A stretch of 64,000 bases of DNA from Micromonospora zingiberis (GCF_004331455.1 NZ_SJJR01000003.1:372001-436000), one strand, 5' to 3'; shown: positions 1 to 9,083, numbered from the stretch's first letter. Notes: generated from the sequence alone by a model not told the origin. Numbers and translations: made by a program.

Positions 1-306
1 GCGACCGAGCCCGCCACGCCGGAGGGTGGGGTGTACCAGCACCTCCAGCACGCCGATGCTGCCGAGCAGCAGCACGTGCACATGCCCCAGGATCGGGCCG
101 GGCGTGCCGTCGGCGGCCGGCTCGGCCTGGGCCACCCAGGAGATCCGCCGCTCGCCCGGCATCACCTCGGCGAGGTACTCCCGCATGCAGGTCTCACGCC
201 AGGGCGGATCCTGCGGGAGATCGGTCGCCAGAACCGCGTTCAGCGTGTCCAACAGCGACGCGATCTCGGCGGAGGACGCGTTCCGGGGGTCCCACTCGCG
301 CACCAT
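1..306 (-). CDS. GNAT-family N-acetyltransferase, partial (N-terminal 102 residues)
   Basis: Reading leftwards from an ATG at 306, the frame stays open to the window edge, so the C-terminal part is missing. The protein starts MVREWDPRNASSAEI and reaches VHPTLRRGGLGR at the break. The R-R-x-G-x-G stretch after a hydrophobic beta strand (GSIGVLEVLVHP) is the acetyl-CoA pyrophosphate-binding signature of GNAT acyltransferases. The substrate cannot be told from the fragment. It is codirectional with the lytic transglycosylase gene 72 bp upstream of it. The frame is supported by G/C-rich third positions and the family motif. Confidence 0.75.
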   Translation of the reverse strand, partial: MVREWDPRNASSAEIASLLDTLNAVLATDLPQDPPWRETCMREYLAEVMPGERRISWVAQAEPAADGTPGPILGHVHVLLLGSIGVLEVLVHPTLRRGGLGR

Positions 307-378
307 CACCCGTCTAGCTTGCCGTTAACGGCAGCCTGGGGGAAGTGTCCAGTTCTCCAATGTATGCGGACGATCACT

Positions 379-1716
379 TCACGTGCGACTGGCCTGTCCG
401 TATCGATTAGCCGTGTTGAACACGTCCTGGGCGTACGGTCGGACGTTGTTGTACGACAGGATCGCGTTCCACCAGTCGCCCGGGATCGTCAGGTTGCGGT
501 TGCCCTTGCAGAGGTAGATCCCGGCGGCCAGCGCGGCGTCGTGGATGTTGTGCGGGTCCTTGCGGCCGTCGAGGTCCGCGTCGGCGCCGACCTCCTGCCA
601 CGTCGTCGGGATGAACTGCATCGGCCCGATCGCCCGGTCGTAGGTGGTGTCCCCGTCGAGCTCGCCCCGGTCGGTGTCGGCGATCCGCATCCGACCACCC
701 TGGCCGTCCAGCGGCAGGCCGATGATCTCCGGGATGGCCCGACCGTCCGGGCTCAGGCGGGCGTTGTTGGCCTGCCCGTGGCGGGACTCGACGAAGCCGA
801 TCGCGGCCAGCGTGGTCCAGCTCAGACCGCAGCTGCGGTTGGTTTCGGCGAGCACCAGCTCGGCATAGCCGTACGCCTGCATGGCGATCGGGTCGATGCC
901 GGCCTTGGCGCCGACCTCACGGGCCCAACCGGCGAGCGCGTCGGAGGGACGCCCGGTGATCGGCACGACGCCGCCCGGAGCGGTCGGCGCGGTGGTACCC
1001 GGCATGTTCGGCGGTGTCGCACCCGGCGGCAGCGGCACCTCGGGTGGTGGGGCGGCGCCGGGCGGGGGTGCCTCGCTGGATGGCGGCAGGCCGCCCGCCC
1101 CGGGCCCGCCGGCGGTGGCGTCGGCCGCGACCGGCCGCGGTGCGCCGATGGTGGCCGGTACCACCTTCGCCCCGGCCATGACGGTCGCGGCCACCAGGGC
1201 GAGGAGGAACACCCCGGGCAGGGTCAGTCGTCCGCTCGGCCGCCGCGACCAGTCCCGGGTCGCCCGCGCCGCAGCACGCGGGCCCGGCAGGCGTACGGCG
1301 TGCGCGAACCGCGTCCGGCGTCGCCGGACGCTCGACGGCGCCGAGTCCGGTGTGGACACCGCAGCCGTACCGTCCGGCCCGCCCTCGCCGTCGACCCTGC
1401 CGGCCGGTTCGCCGTCGACCTTGGTTGCGGGCGCGTCGTCGGCCTTGGTGGTCGGTTCGCCGTCGCTGCCGGGTGCGCTGGGGGCGGCGTCTTTCCGGGC
1501 CGTGGGTCGGTCGTCGGACGCCGGGACGGCGGAGTCGCCACCTGGTGCCGCAGCTGATCCGCTGGTGGGCTCGGCCGAGCGCAGCCAGGGCCGACGAGGT
1601 CGGGGCAACCTGCTGACCGGGCCGTCCGGGGCGGCGCCGGCAAGCGGCGTGGCCGGCCGGAGTGGGCGTAGGGGTATGCGCTCTTCGCCGTCTGCCACCC
1701 GTCGAGTATCACCCAT
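379..1716 (-). CDS. Membrane-anchored lytic murein transglycosylase
   Basis: A predicted peptidoglycan lytic transglycosylase of 445 residues. Residues 1-160 are a proline-, alanine- and charge-rich cytoplasmic stretch. One membrane segment (about 164-184, LTLPGVFLLALVAATVMAGA) is followed by a Pro-rich extracytoplasmic linker (200-250). The catalytic domain runs from about 255 to 445: AAIGFVESRHGQ carries the expected catalytic Glu (E310), and AIGPMQFIPTTWQ and ILSYNN match the SLT/MltB-like fold, which cleaves the MurNAc-GlcNAc bond with anhydro product formation. The ATG at 1716 lacks a clear ribosome binding site and lies only 38 bp from the divergent FmdB gene, so a later start is possible. 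The long acidic/basic N-terminal region is unusual for the family. Confidence 0.85.
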   Translation of the reverse strand: MGDTRRVADGEERIPLRPLRPATPLAGAAPDGPVSRLPRPRRPWLRSAEPTSGSAAAPGGDSAVPASDDRPTARKDAAPSAPGSDGEPTTKADDAPATKVDGEPAGRVDGEGGPDGTAAVSTPDSAPSSVRRRRTRFAHAVRLPGPRAAARATRDWSRRPSGRLTLPGVFLLALVAATVMAGAKVVPATIGAPRPVAADATAGGPGAGGLPPSSEAPPPGAAPPPEVPLPPGATPPNMPGTTAPTAPGGVVPITGRPSDALAGWAREVGAKAGIDPIAMQAYGYAELVLAETNRSCGLSWTTLAAIGFVESRHGQANNARLSPDGRAIPEIIGLPLDGQGGRMRIADTDRGELDGDTTYDRAIGPMQFIPTTWQEVGADADLDGRKDPHNIHDAALAAGIYLCKGNRNLTIPGDWWNAILSYNNVRPYAQDVFNTANRYGQASRT

Positions 1717-1754
1717 GTACCGGCGAACGTCAGGTCCGGTCGTACCCTGATGTC

Positions 1755-1976
1755 ATGCCCCGGTACGAGTTTCGTTGCCGCGCCTGCGGCGACACCTTCG
1801 AGGTCAACCGTCCGATGGCCCGGGCCGGCGAGCCGGCGCCCTGTCCGCAGGGCCACGACGACACCGTCAAGCTGCTCTCCACGATCGCGGTCACCGGTCG
1901 CGGTGGAGGCGTTCCCGGTGGTGCGCCCGCGCCCTCCGGTGGTGGTGGCTGCTGCGGTGGTGGCTGCGGCTGTTAG
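1755..1976 (+). CDS. FmdB-family zinc-ribbon protein
   Basis: A 73-residue protein beginning MPRYEFRCRACGDTFEV, the classic FmdB/putative regulatory protein opening. Cys8 and Cys11 form the first zinc knuckle and Cys30/His34 (CPQGH) the second. The C-terminus is a Gly/Ser linker ending in a Cys cluster (CC at 66-67, Cys71, Cys73) that could bind another metal. The start is fixed by the family N-terminus, although the frame is open further upstream. It is divergent from the transglycosylase gene with a very short spacer. The molecular function of this family is not established. Confidence 0.85.
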   Translation: MPRYEFRCRACGDTFEVNRPMARAGEPAPCPQGHDDTVKLLSTIAVTGRGGGVPGGAPAPSGGGGCCGGGCGC

Positions 1977-2139
1977 GGCGGGTGCCGCACGGTCAGTTGA
2001 TGGGACGGATGATGGCCGCCTTGCCCGGATGCCGGGTCCGATGGCACCTTGGGGCGGAGTCTCGGCCGACCGTTCTCACGATGCGTGACGATCTGGCTTC
2101 GTGAAGTATGAGGTCGAGGCCAGGGGGGAGGTGCCACGC

Positions 2140-4947
2140 ATGTCGTCACGGATGCACCTCCCGGCCGGCTGGGTGACTTTCGTCTTCACCGACATCGAGG
2201 GCTCGACCCGGCTGGCGCAGTTGCTCGGCTCCGGCTACCGGCCGGTGCTGGCGGAACACCGGCGGTTGCTGCGTCGGACCATCGCCGCCACCGAGGGCGC
2301 GGAACTGCTGACCGAGGGCGACTCGTTCTTCCTGGCCTTCGACGACGCGAGTGCCGCGCTGACCGCGTGCCTGACAGCTCAGCGTGCGCTCGGCGAGCAC
2401 GAGTGGCCCACCCCGGAGGCGGCGCCCCGGGTACGGATGGGCCTGCACACCGGCTGGGCCGAGCCGCGCGACGGTGAGTACGCCAGCCCGGAGGTGCATC
2501 GGGCCGCGCGGGTGGCCGCCGCCGCGCACGGTGGGCAGGTGCTCTGCTCGGCGGCGACGGCGCGGCATGCCGACCCGTTGCCGACCGGTGCGTCCCTGCT
2601 CGACCTCGGGCTGCACCGGTTGCGCGGCTTCGACGACCGGGAACGACTGTTCCAGCTCGTCGCGTCCGGATTGGAGCAGCAGTTCCCACGCCCGCGTACC
2701 GCCGACGCGGTGGCGCACAACCTGCCCGTGCAGGTCACCTCGTTCGTCGGCCGCCAGGCCGAGCGAGCCGAACTCCGGCAACTCGTCGCCCGGCACCGGC
2801 TGGTCACCGTCCTTGGTGCTGGCGGTGGCGGCAAGACCCGACTGGCCGTGGAACTCGCCACCGACCTGGTCGAGGAGCACCCGGACGGAGTCTGGTTCGT
2901 CGACATCGCCTCGGTCACCGACCCGGGGCTGGTGGCCTTCGCGATCGCCGCCGTGCTCGGGCTGCGTCCCGAGCCGGGGCGTCCGATGGTCGACACGTTG
3001 GTCGAGTACGCGGCCGCTCGCCGGATGCTGATCGTGTTGGACACCTGCGATGCCCAGCCGGCGGCCTGCGCGGACGCGGTCACCCGGCTGCTGGCCGGCG
3101 GGGGCGGGGTCCGGGTGCTGGCGACCACCCGGGAGCCGCTGGTGCTACCCGGCGAGGTGGTGTGGCGGATCCCGCCGCTGTCGGTCGATCCGCCGCCTGA
3201 CGGTTCCGAGAGCGACGCGGTCGCGCTGCTGCTGGACCGCACGGCGGCGGCCCGGGGCGGCCGACAGCCGGATTCGGCCGAGTCCGCCGACCTGCGTCGG
3301 GTGGTACGGCGGCTGGACGGCCTGCCACTGGCCATAGAGTTGGCCGCCGCGCGGCTGCGGGTGCTCTCGGTCGGGCAACTCGCCGAACGCCTCGACGACG
3401 TGCTCGGCACCCTCGACGCCGGTCGGGAGGATCCGCCGCCACCACCGGTCGACGACGCGCTCACCGGGGCTCGGGGCGTCGACCCGGAGGTGACCGGCGC
3501 GAACCCGCCGGCCGCGCTGGCGCGTACGGCGATCGAACGGCACCTGACCATTCAGGCGACCGTGACCTGGTCGTACCGGACGCTCGGTCCGCGCGCCGCG
3601 CGGCTGCTGCGGTGGCTGGCGGTCTTCGCCGGGCCGGTCGATCTGGAAACGGTGGAGTGGCTGCTCGGCGACGATCCACTCGATCCGCTCTCGGTGCTGG
3701 TGGACAAGTCCCTGGTCCTGGCGGAACCGCACGCCTCGGGCTGCACCTACCGGATGCTCGATCCGATTCGGGCGTACGCGGCCCGCCGGCTGGCCGAGGC
3801 CGGCGAGGAGCAGGCGGCCAGGAACCGGCACGTGGCCTGGTCCGCGCACGCCCTGGCGCAGGCCCATCTGGGCCCGGACGGGCAACCGGTGACCCTCTCG
3901 CTGTACGCGTTGGATCCGCTCGCCGGTGAGCTGCGCGCCGCCCTGCGTTGGTGCGCCACCGGTGGCAGTGCCCGGACCGGGCTGCGGTTGGCCGGCGGGC
4001 TGGAACAGTGGTGGCGCGAGCGTGGGCTGGCGCGGGAGGGCCGGCTCTGGCTGTTCCGGCTGTACAGCCGGATCGCCGAGACCGGCGAGACGATTCCGGA
4101 AGGGGAACTGGCGGCGGCGTACCACCTGCATTCACTGCATGCCGGCGCCGACGGCGAGTACGCCGAGGAGTTGCGGTATTCGCAGCGGGCGGAGGCGGCG
4201 GCCCGGCAGGCGGGCGACGCCGGACTGCTGGCCCGGGTGCTTGCCGGGCGGGCCGCGCCGCTGGTCGACATGGGGCAGTTCGCCGAGGCCGAGCGGGTCT
4301 GCCGGGAGGTCATCGACTGGGCGTACGACCAGGGGGTCGACTCCGAGGCGCTGTTCGCCGTGTTCCGTCTCGCCGAGTTGTTGTGGTTGCGGGGGGCGTT
4401 GGACGAGGCGGCGGAGTTGCTGGGTGCGGCTCGTCCGGTCGAGGCGGCCCGGCCGGTCGAGCGGGGCCGCCGGTCGGTGGACATGCTGCTCGGCATGGTG
4501 GCGTTGGCCCGGGGTGACCTGGTGGCGGCGCACGAACACCTGCTCGCGGCGTTGCGGTCTCGGATGAACCACGGCTTCCACGGGCGTGCCTGCGACACGC
4601 TGAACGCCATCGCGGTGCGGTGTGCCGTCGGGGATGCGCCACTGACCGCGGCCCGGCTCTTCGGCGCGGCGCAGGTGACCCGGGCGAGTCTGCGGTCCAC
4701 GCCGGGGATCTACGACGCCTACTGGAGGCAGCAGCAGGCGGCCCTGCGTCGGATTCTGGGTGACGCCGCCTTCGACGAGGCGTACGGCGAGGGTGCCGAG
4801 TTCGGCCTGGACGAGGCGGTCGCGCTGGCACTCGGCGTGGAGCATCCGGACCTGGCCGCCGACTCTGGCCGGTTCACGGCGCAGGCCGGTCGGCGCGCAC
4901 CCCGCCAGTCGACCGCCACCGCTGACCGGCACAGCGAACACGCCTGA
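2140..4947 (+). CDS. Class III nucleotide cyclase domain fused to STAND/AAA ATPase and TPR-like repeats
   Basis: A 935-residue signalling protein. Residues 10-180 form a class III adenylate/guanylate cyclase-homology domain: FVFTDIEGST contains the first metal Asp (D18) and EGDSFF the second (D61), and VHRAARVAAAAHGGQ is the usual 3' part, with His where many active cyclases have Asn. Residues about 205-480 are an NB-ARC/STAND-like ATPase with Walker A GAGGGGKT (about 226-233), LIVLDTCD and LATTREPL. The C-terminal half is alpha-helical and TPR-like (AEAAARQAGDAG, GQFAEAERVCREV). No LuxR DNA-binding helix is visible at the end. The chosen ATG follows GGGGGGAG by 9 bp; an in-frame GTG at 2101 would add 13 residues. 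Both metal ligands are present, but activity is inferred. Confidence 0.85.
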   Translation: MSSRMHLPAGWVTFVFTDIEGSTRLAQLLGSGYRPVLAEHRRLLRRTIAATEGAELLTEGDSFFLAFDDASAALTACLTAQRALGEHEWPTPEAAPRVRMGLHTGWAEPRDGEYASPEVHRAARVAAAAHGGQVLCSAATARHADPLPTGASLLDLGLHRLRGFDDRERLFQLVASGLEQQFPRPRTADAVAHNLPVQVTSFVGRQAERAELRQLVARHRLVTVLGAGGGGKTRLAVELATDLVEEHPDGVWFVDIASVTDPGLVAFAIAAVLGLRPEPGRPMVDTLVEYAAARRMLIVLDTCDAQPAACADAVTRLLAGGGGVRVLATTREPLVLPGEVVWRIPPLSVDPPPDGSESDAVALLLDRTAAARGGRQPDSAESADLRRVVRRLDGLPLAIELAAARLRVLSVGQLAERLDDVLGTLDAGREDPPPPPVDDALTGARGVDPEVTGANPPAALARTAIERHLTIQATVTWSYRTLGPRAARLLRWLAVFAGPVDLETVEWLLGDDPLDPLSVLVDKSLVLAEPHASGCTYRMLDPIRAYAARRLAEAGEEQAARNRHVAWSAHALAQAHLGPDGQPVTLSLYALDPLAGELRAALRWCATGGSARTGLRLAGGLEQWWRERGLAREGRLWLFRLYSRIAETGETIPEGELAAAYHLHSLHAGADGEYAEELRYSQRAEAAARQAGDAGLLARVLAGRAAPLVDMGQFAEAERVCREVIDWAYDQGVDSEALFAVFRLAELLWLRGALDEAAELLGAARPVEAARPVERGRRSVDMLLGMVALARGDLVAAHEHLLAALRSRMNHGFHGRACDTLNAIAVRCAVGDAPLTAARLFGAAQVTRASLRSTPGIYDAYWRQQQAALRRILGDAAFDEAYGEGAEFGLDEAVALALGVEHPDLAADSGRFTAQAGRRAPRQSTATADRHSEHA

Positions 4948-4982
4948 CGGCGGTCACCTCTTCGTTCGGCCTGCTCGCGCCA

Positions 4983-5022
4983 CAGCGGACGCCCCACCGA
5001 CTGGTCGGCTGGGCGTCCGCTG
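4983..5022. terminator. Bidirectional hairpin terminator between convergent genes
   Basis: A perfect 12-bp stem (CAGCGGACGCCC at 4983-4994 with its complement at 5011-5022) and a 16-nt loop lies between the convergent ends of the cyclase-STAND gene and the phospholipase gene. No U-tract is obvious, which is common in high-GC actinomycetes. Confidence 0.6.
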
Positions 5023-5037
5023 TCGGCTGGTGTGCGG

Positions 5038-5574
5038 TCAGGTCCGGGCGTGGCGTTCGGCCTCGGTCTTCATCTTGGCGGCCCGGTCGAGGTCGGACTG
5101 CTGGACGGCGGCGACCGAGCCGAAGATGGCGACCGCCTGGTAGTAGGTCCAGGCCAGGCTGTAGCAGGCCGGCCGGACGACGGCGTTGTATGTGGCGCAG
5201 ACCCGCTTCAGATCCTCGTAGAAGGCACTGTCCAGGCGCGACTTGTTGGCGCTGAACTGGCCGACCGCCTTGTAGTTGCGGTAGCCGAAGTCGTGCCGGA
5301 AGCAGGAGAGGGAGAAGCTGAACCCGAGTGGGTTGTCCGGGCTGGACGAGCAGTAGTCGGTTGACCAGTCGAAGTTGTAGTCCGCCCAGGCGGCCCGGTT
5401 CTGGCGGGCCGAGTTCCAGGCGTTGTAGCTGCTGGCGCTGGTCTGCGTCCAGCTGGACAGCACGGAGAGCTTCTGCTGCGGGGTGACGGCGGCGGCTGCG
5501 GGGGATGCGACGGCGAGCGCCGTGAGCAGCGCGAGTACGCCCGACGCGAGGAGGGTGGCGGGTCGTCTGGACAC
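5038..5574 (-). CDS. Secreted prokaryotic phospholipase A2
   Basis: A 178-residue exported enzyme of the prokaryotic phospholipase A2 family (as in Streptomyces violaceoruber PLA2), which releases the sn-2 fatty acid from phospholipids. A Sec signal peptide covers residues 1-29, with predicted cleavage after AVASPAAAA. The motif CFRHDFGYRNY carries the catalytic His94-Asp95 pair. Cys75/Cys91 and Cys126/Cys137 are placed for the two conserved disulfides. The GTG at 5574 is chosen because GGAGGT lies 7 nt upstream and the signal peptide begins right after it; the open frame extends 25 codons further. It is a single-gene unit ending at the convergent terminator. Calcium dependence is expected from the family. 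Confidence 0.88.
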   Translation of the reverse strand: MSRRPATLLASGVLALLTALAVASPAAAAVTPQQKLSVLSSWTQTSASSYNAWNSARQNRAAWADYNFDWSTDYCSSSPDNPLGFSFSLSCFRHDFGYRNYKAVGQFSANKSRLDSAFYEDLKRVCATYNAVVRPACYSLAWTYYQAVAIFGSVAAVQQSDLDRAAKMKTEAERHART

Positions 5575-5708
5575 GATGGGGACCTCCGCTGGGGGTGTGC
5601 GGTGGACGGTGGTTACCGGCGAGTCACCGGCGCCATCAGTGTCGATCAATGCATTGACGAGGTGGTGTTACCTGTTGGAAATATTGATGACCTCTGCTCA
5701 AACAGACG

Positions 5709-5741
5709 AATGCCCCGGGAGCACGATGCTTCCGGGGCATT
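5709..5741. terminator. Hairpin terminator after BON-methyltransferase gene
   Basis: A 10-bp perfect stem, AATGCCCCGG (5709-5718) with CCGGGGCATT (5732-5741) and a 13-nt loop, lies just past the stop of the leftward gene ending at 5766. AT-rich stem ends could serve as a short U-tract. Confidence 0.6.
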
Positions 5742-5765
5742 TGCCACGAAGGTGGCCGCCGGGCG

Positions 5766-6491
5766 CTAGTCGAAGAAGCGCGCCAGATGGGTGGGGGAGG
5801 GGCCCTCGTCGTCCGGCCCGAGCGGGGTCAGGTCCGCGAAGATCGAGGCGCCGTCGGTGCCGGCGTGCAGTGGGTACCAGCGCGGCGTACCCGGTGGACG
5901 CATGACGCAGACGCCCTTGATCGTCTGTACGTCCAGCAGCCGGACGTGGGTCGGATCGGCCACCGCGTTCACGTGCCCCCACCAGGGGCTCATCACGTGC
6001 AGCACGCCGCCCGGGCGGAGCACCCGGTGGCACTCGTCCAGCAGCGGCAGGAAGTCGATCAGGTGCTCCAGGATGTGCACCGCGAACAGCACGTCCACCG
6101 AGTCGTCCGCCAGCGGCAGTGAGCCGGACAGGTCGGCCACCGCGTCCACGCCGGGCGCCGGGAAGATGTCCAGCCCCAGGTTGCCCGACCACTGTTTGGT
6201 GGCGCCGCACCCGAGGTCGACCACCACCGGATCGCGTCCGCCCACCCGTACCCGGCACCAGACGCCGAAGACGCCGGCCAGTCGGCCCACCTGATCCCGG
6301 ACCAGCCGTAGCTGCGCCAGGTCGTCGACCTCGCCGCTCAGATGGGCGACGCCGCGATCGAAGCGGACCTCGATCCGCAGCGGGCGGAGTCGATCGTCGT
6401 GCCGGACCTGGTCCGCCCACGCCTCGGTGAGGAATCCGTCTACCGCCCGCAGCCGCTCGGCCGAGGGCGGAGTGTGTGCCAACGCCACCAT
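5766..6491 (-). CDS. BON-domain/SAM-dependent methyltransferase fusion
   Basis: A 241-residue protein with two parts. Residues about 15-80 look like a BON domain (IEVRFDRGVAHLSGEV, then DLAQLRLVRDQVGRLAGV), normally a membrane- or phospholipid-associated module. The rest is a class I methyltransferase-like domain: VVVDLGCGATKQ is motif I, and FAVHILEHL and CHRVLRPGGVLHVMSP are typical of the type-11 group. The start was moved to the second Met (6491) because GGAGG lies 8 nt upstream. No signal peptide or membrane segment is visible. The substrate is unknown. The pairing of a BON module with a methyltransferase is uncommon to my knowledge. Confidence 0.75.
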   Translation of the reverse strand: MVALAHTPPSAERLRAVDGFLTEAWADQVRHDDRLRPLRIEVRFDRGVAHLSGEVDDLAQLRLVRDQVGRLAGVFGVWCRVRVGGRDPVVVDLGCGATKQWSGNLGLDIFPAPGVDAVADLSGSLPLADDSVDVLFAVHILEHLIDFLPLLDECHRVLRPGGVLHVMSPWWGHVNAVADPTHVRLLDVQTIKGVCVMRPPGTPRWYPLHAGTDGASIFADLTPLGPDDEGPSPTHLARFFD

Positions 6492-6640
6492 CCCGGCCAC
6501 CTCCGGCCGGCCCGTTACCCGGATCTCTGACCGTTATGCGTTGCTTATCCCGAAAACTTGCATTCCGGCCGGTGAAGTCGGCCCGGCACCCGGGTTACCG
6601 AGGCCGGCAATGCCCGCAGTGGCCGTGCCCGCGCCCCGGA

Positions 6641-8278
6641 TCACGACTCCACGATCCGCCCGGCGGTCACCCGCAAGCGGCGGTCGAGGCGTACCGCGTC
6701 GAGCATCCGCCGGTCGTGGGTCACCAGCAGCAGCGTGCCCGGGTAGCTGGCCAACGCCGCTTCCAACTGCTCGATCGCCGGCAGGTCCAGATGGTTGGTC
6801 GGCTCGTCCAACACCAGCAGGTTGACCCCGCGCCCCTGCAACAACGCCAGCGCCGCCCGGGTCCGCTCACCGGGCGACAACGTCGCGGCCGGCCGCAGCA
6901 CGTGCTGCGCCCGCAGGCCGAACTTGGCCAGCAGCGTCCGTGCGTCGGCGGGTGACAGATCCGGTACGGCCACCCGGAAGGCGTCCAGCAGCGGCGCGTC
7001 CCCGAGGAACAGTCCACGGGCCTGGTCCACCTCGCCGACCACCACCCCCGGGCCGAGCGCGGCCTGGCCGGCGGCCAGCGGCAGCCGGCCGAGCAGGGCG
7101 CCCAGCAGGGTGGACTTGCCCGACCCGTTGGCCCCGGTCACCGCCACCCGGTCGGCCCAGTCGATCTGGAGATTCACCGGGCCGAGGGTGAAGTCGCCAC
7201 GGCGTACCACGGCGTCACGGAGGGTGGCCACCACGGCGCCGGCGCGGGGCGCGGCGGCGATCTCCATCCGTAGCTCCCACTCCTTGCGTGGCTCCTCGAC
7301 CACATCCAGCCGCTCGATCAGCCGCTCGGTCTGCCGGGCCTTCGCCGCCTGCTTCTCGGTCGACTCGGACCGGAACTTGCGGCCCACCTTGTCGTTGTCG
7401 GTGGCCTTGCGCCGGGCGTTGCGGACACCCTTCTCCATCCAGGATCGCTGGGTCCGGGCCCGTGCCTCCAGCGACGCCTTCGTGTCGGCGTACTCCTCGA
7501 AGTCGGCGCGTGCCTGGCGGCGCGCCACCTCCCGCTCCTCCAGGTACGCCGCGTAGCCCCCGCCGAACTGGTTGACCTGCTGCTGGTGCAGATCCAACTC
7601 CAGCACCCGGGTCACCGTCCGGGCCAGGAACTCCCGGTCGTGGCTGACCAGCACCGTGCCCGCCCGCAGCCCGGTGACGAACTGCTCCAGGCGGTCCAGG
7701 CCGGCCAGGTCCAGGTCGTTGGTGGGCTCATCGAGCAGGAAGACGTCGTACCGGCTGAGCAGCAGCGAGGCCAGTCCCGCCCGGGCCGCCTGGCCGCCGG
7801 AGAGGCCGGTCATCTCATGATCGAGGTCGACGGTCAGCCCCAGCTCGGCGGCCACCTCCTCGGCCCGCTCGTCCAGGTCCGCCCCGCCCAGGCCGAGCCA
7901 GCCCTCCAGGGCGCTGGCGTAGGCGTCGTCCGCGCCCGGCAGGCCGGCGGTCAGCGCCTCCGTCGCCGCGTCGAGGGCGGCCTGGGCGGCGGCCACCCCG
8001 GTGCGCCGGGCCAGGAACGCCCGTACCGTCTCGCCGGGGCGCCGCTCCGGCTCCTGCGGCAGGTGCCCGACGCTCGCGCCGGGCGGACTCACCGTGACGC
8101 TGCCGGCCTCCACCGGAAGCAACCCGGCGAGGGTACGCAGCAGCGTCGACTTGCCCGCCCCGTTCGGGCCGACCAGGCCGATCACGTCCCCCGGTGCCAC
8201 CACCAGGTCCAGCCCGGCGAACAGGGTCCGGTCTCCGTGACCTGCGGCAAGGTCCTTGACGATCAGCGTGGCGCTCAC
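6641..8278 (-). CDS. ABC-F family ATPase (ribosome-associated type)
   Basis: A 545-residue soluble protein with two ABC ATPase cassettes and no membrane segments. Cassette 1 has Walker A GPNGAGKST, signature LSGGQAARA and Walker B VFLLDEPTNDLD. Cassette 2 has GANGSGKST, LSPGERTRA and LLVLDEPTNHLD. Between them lies a charged helical linker (YADTKASLEARARTQRSW and on), the region that reaches the ribosomal E/P site in ABC-F translation factors and resistance proteins. It could be a housekeeping translation factor or an antibiotic-protection protein; sequence reading alone does not decide. It is divergent from the ROK kinase gene with a 52-bp spacer. Confidence 0.9.
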   Translation of the reverse strand: MSATLIVKDLAAGHGDRTLFAGLDLVVAPGDVIGLVGPNGAGKSTLLRTLAGLLPVEAGSVTVSPPGASVGHLPQEPERRPGETVRAFLARRTGVAAAQAALDAATEALTAGLPGADDAYASALEGWLGLGGADLDERAEEVAAELGLTVDLDHEMTGLSGGQAARAGLASLLLSRYDVFLLDEPTNDLDLAGLDRLEQFVTGLRAGTVLVSHDREFLARTVTRVLELDLHQQQVNQFGGGYAAYLEEREVARRQARADFEEYADTKASLEARARTQRSWMEKGVRNARRKATDNDKVGRKFRSESTEKQAAKARQTERLIERLDVVEEPRKEWELRMEIAAAPRAGAVVATLRDAVVRRGDFTLGPVNLQIDWADRVAVTGANGSGKSTLLGALLGRLPLAAGQAALGPGVVVGEVDQARGLFLGDAPLLDAFRVAVPDLSPADARTLLAKFGLRAQHVLRPAATLSPGERTRAALALLQGRGVNLLVLDEPTNHLDLPAIEQLEAALASYPGTLLLVTHDRRMLDAVRLDRRLRVTAGRIVES

Positions 8279-8330
8279 AAGCAGCCGAGCCTACCTGCGG
8301 CGGCCGGGCGTACGAGGCAGACTCACGGTC

Positions 8331-9083
8331 GTGCAGACCACTCTCGCGATCGACTGCGGCGGCGGCGGGATCAAGGCATCCGTCCTCGACGGCGCGGGCA
8401 CCATGCGGGCGCAACCGCTGCGGGTACCGACGCCGTATCCCCTGCCGCCGGAGCTGTTCGTCAAGACCCTGCTCGACCTGGGCGCCCAGCTACCCTCGGC
8501 GGACCGGGTGACGGTCGGGCTGCCGGGCATGATCCGGCACGGGGTGGTGGTGGCCACCCCGCACTACGTGACCCGCTCCGGCCCGCGCAGCCGGGTCGAC
8601 CCGACGTTGCTCGCCGACTGGTCCGGGTACGACGCCCGGAGCGCCCTCGCCACCGCGTTCGGGCTGCCCACGCTGGTACTCAACGACGCCGAGGTGCACG
8701 GCGCCGGGGTGGTCGCCGGCACCGGCTGCGAACTGGTGTTGACCCTCGGCACCGGGCTGGGCAGCGCACTGTTCGACGGCGGGGTGCTCGCCCCGCACCT
8801 GGAGCTGTCGCATGCCCCGGTCCGCTGGGGCACCACCTACGACACCTATGTCGGTGAACCGGAGCGCCGCCGGCTGGGCGACGCCTTCTGGTCCCGGCGA
8901 ATCCGGCAGGTGGTGGAGGGGCTGCGCCCGGTGTTCCGCTGGGACCGGCTCTACCTCGGCGGCGGCAACTCCCGACTGATCCGGCCCGAACAGCTCGCCC
9001 GGATGGGCGACGACGTGGTCGTCGTCCCCAACAGCGCCGGCATAGTAGGCGGCGTCCGCGCCTGGGACCTCGCCCCGGTGTAA
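8331..9083 (+). CDS. ROK-family sugar kinase, polyphosphate-glucokinase-like
   Basis: A 250-residue kinase. LAIDCGGGGIKAS is the phosphate-1 loop and LTLGTGLGSAL the phosphate-2 loop; LYLGGGNSRL and NSAGIVGG fit the adenosine region. It resembles mycobacterial polyphosphate/ATP glucokinase in length and C-terminal motif order, and, like that enzyme, lacks the zinc-binding Cys cluster of ROK repressors. It would phosphorylate glucose using ATP or polyphosphate. The GTG at 8331 places the P-loop at the N-terminus as in the family. The stop codon merges into a dispersed repeat starting at 9082. Confidence 0.82.
   Translation: MQTTLAIDCGGGGIKASVLDGAGTMRAQPLRVPTPYPLPPELFVKTLLDLGAQLPSADRVTVGLPGMIRHGVVVATPHYVTRSGPRSRVDPTLLADWSGYDARSALATAFGLPTLVLNDAEVHGAGVVAGTGCELVLTLGTGLGSALFDGGVLAPHLELSHAPVRWGTTYDTYVGEPERRRLGDAFWSRRIRQVVEGLRPVFRWDRLYLGGGNSRLIRPEQLARMGDDVVVVPNSAGIVGGVRAWDLAPV

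Noticed and set aside
31..1557. A long rightward open frame opposite the GNAT and transglycosylase genes
   Set aside because: It is antisense to two recognisable genes, with low-complexity Arg/Gly/Ala composition and no start context.
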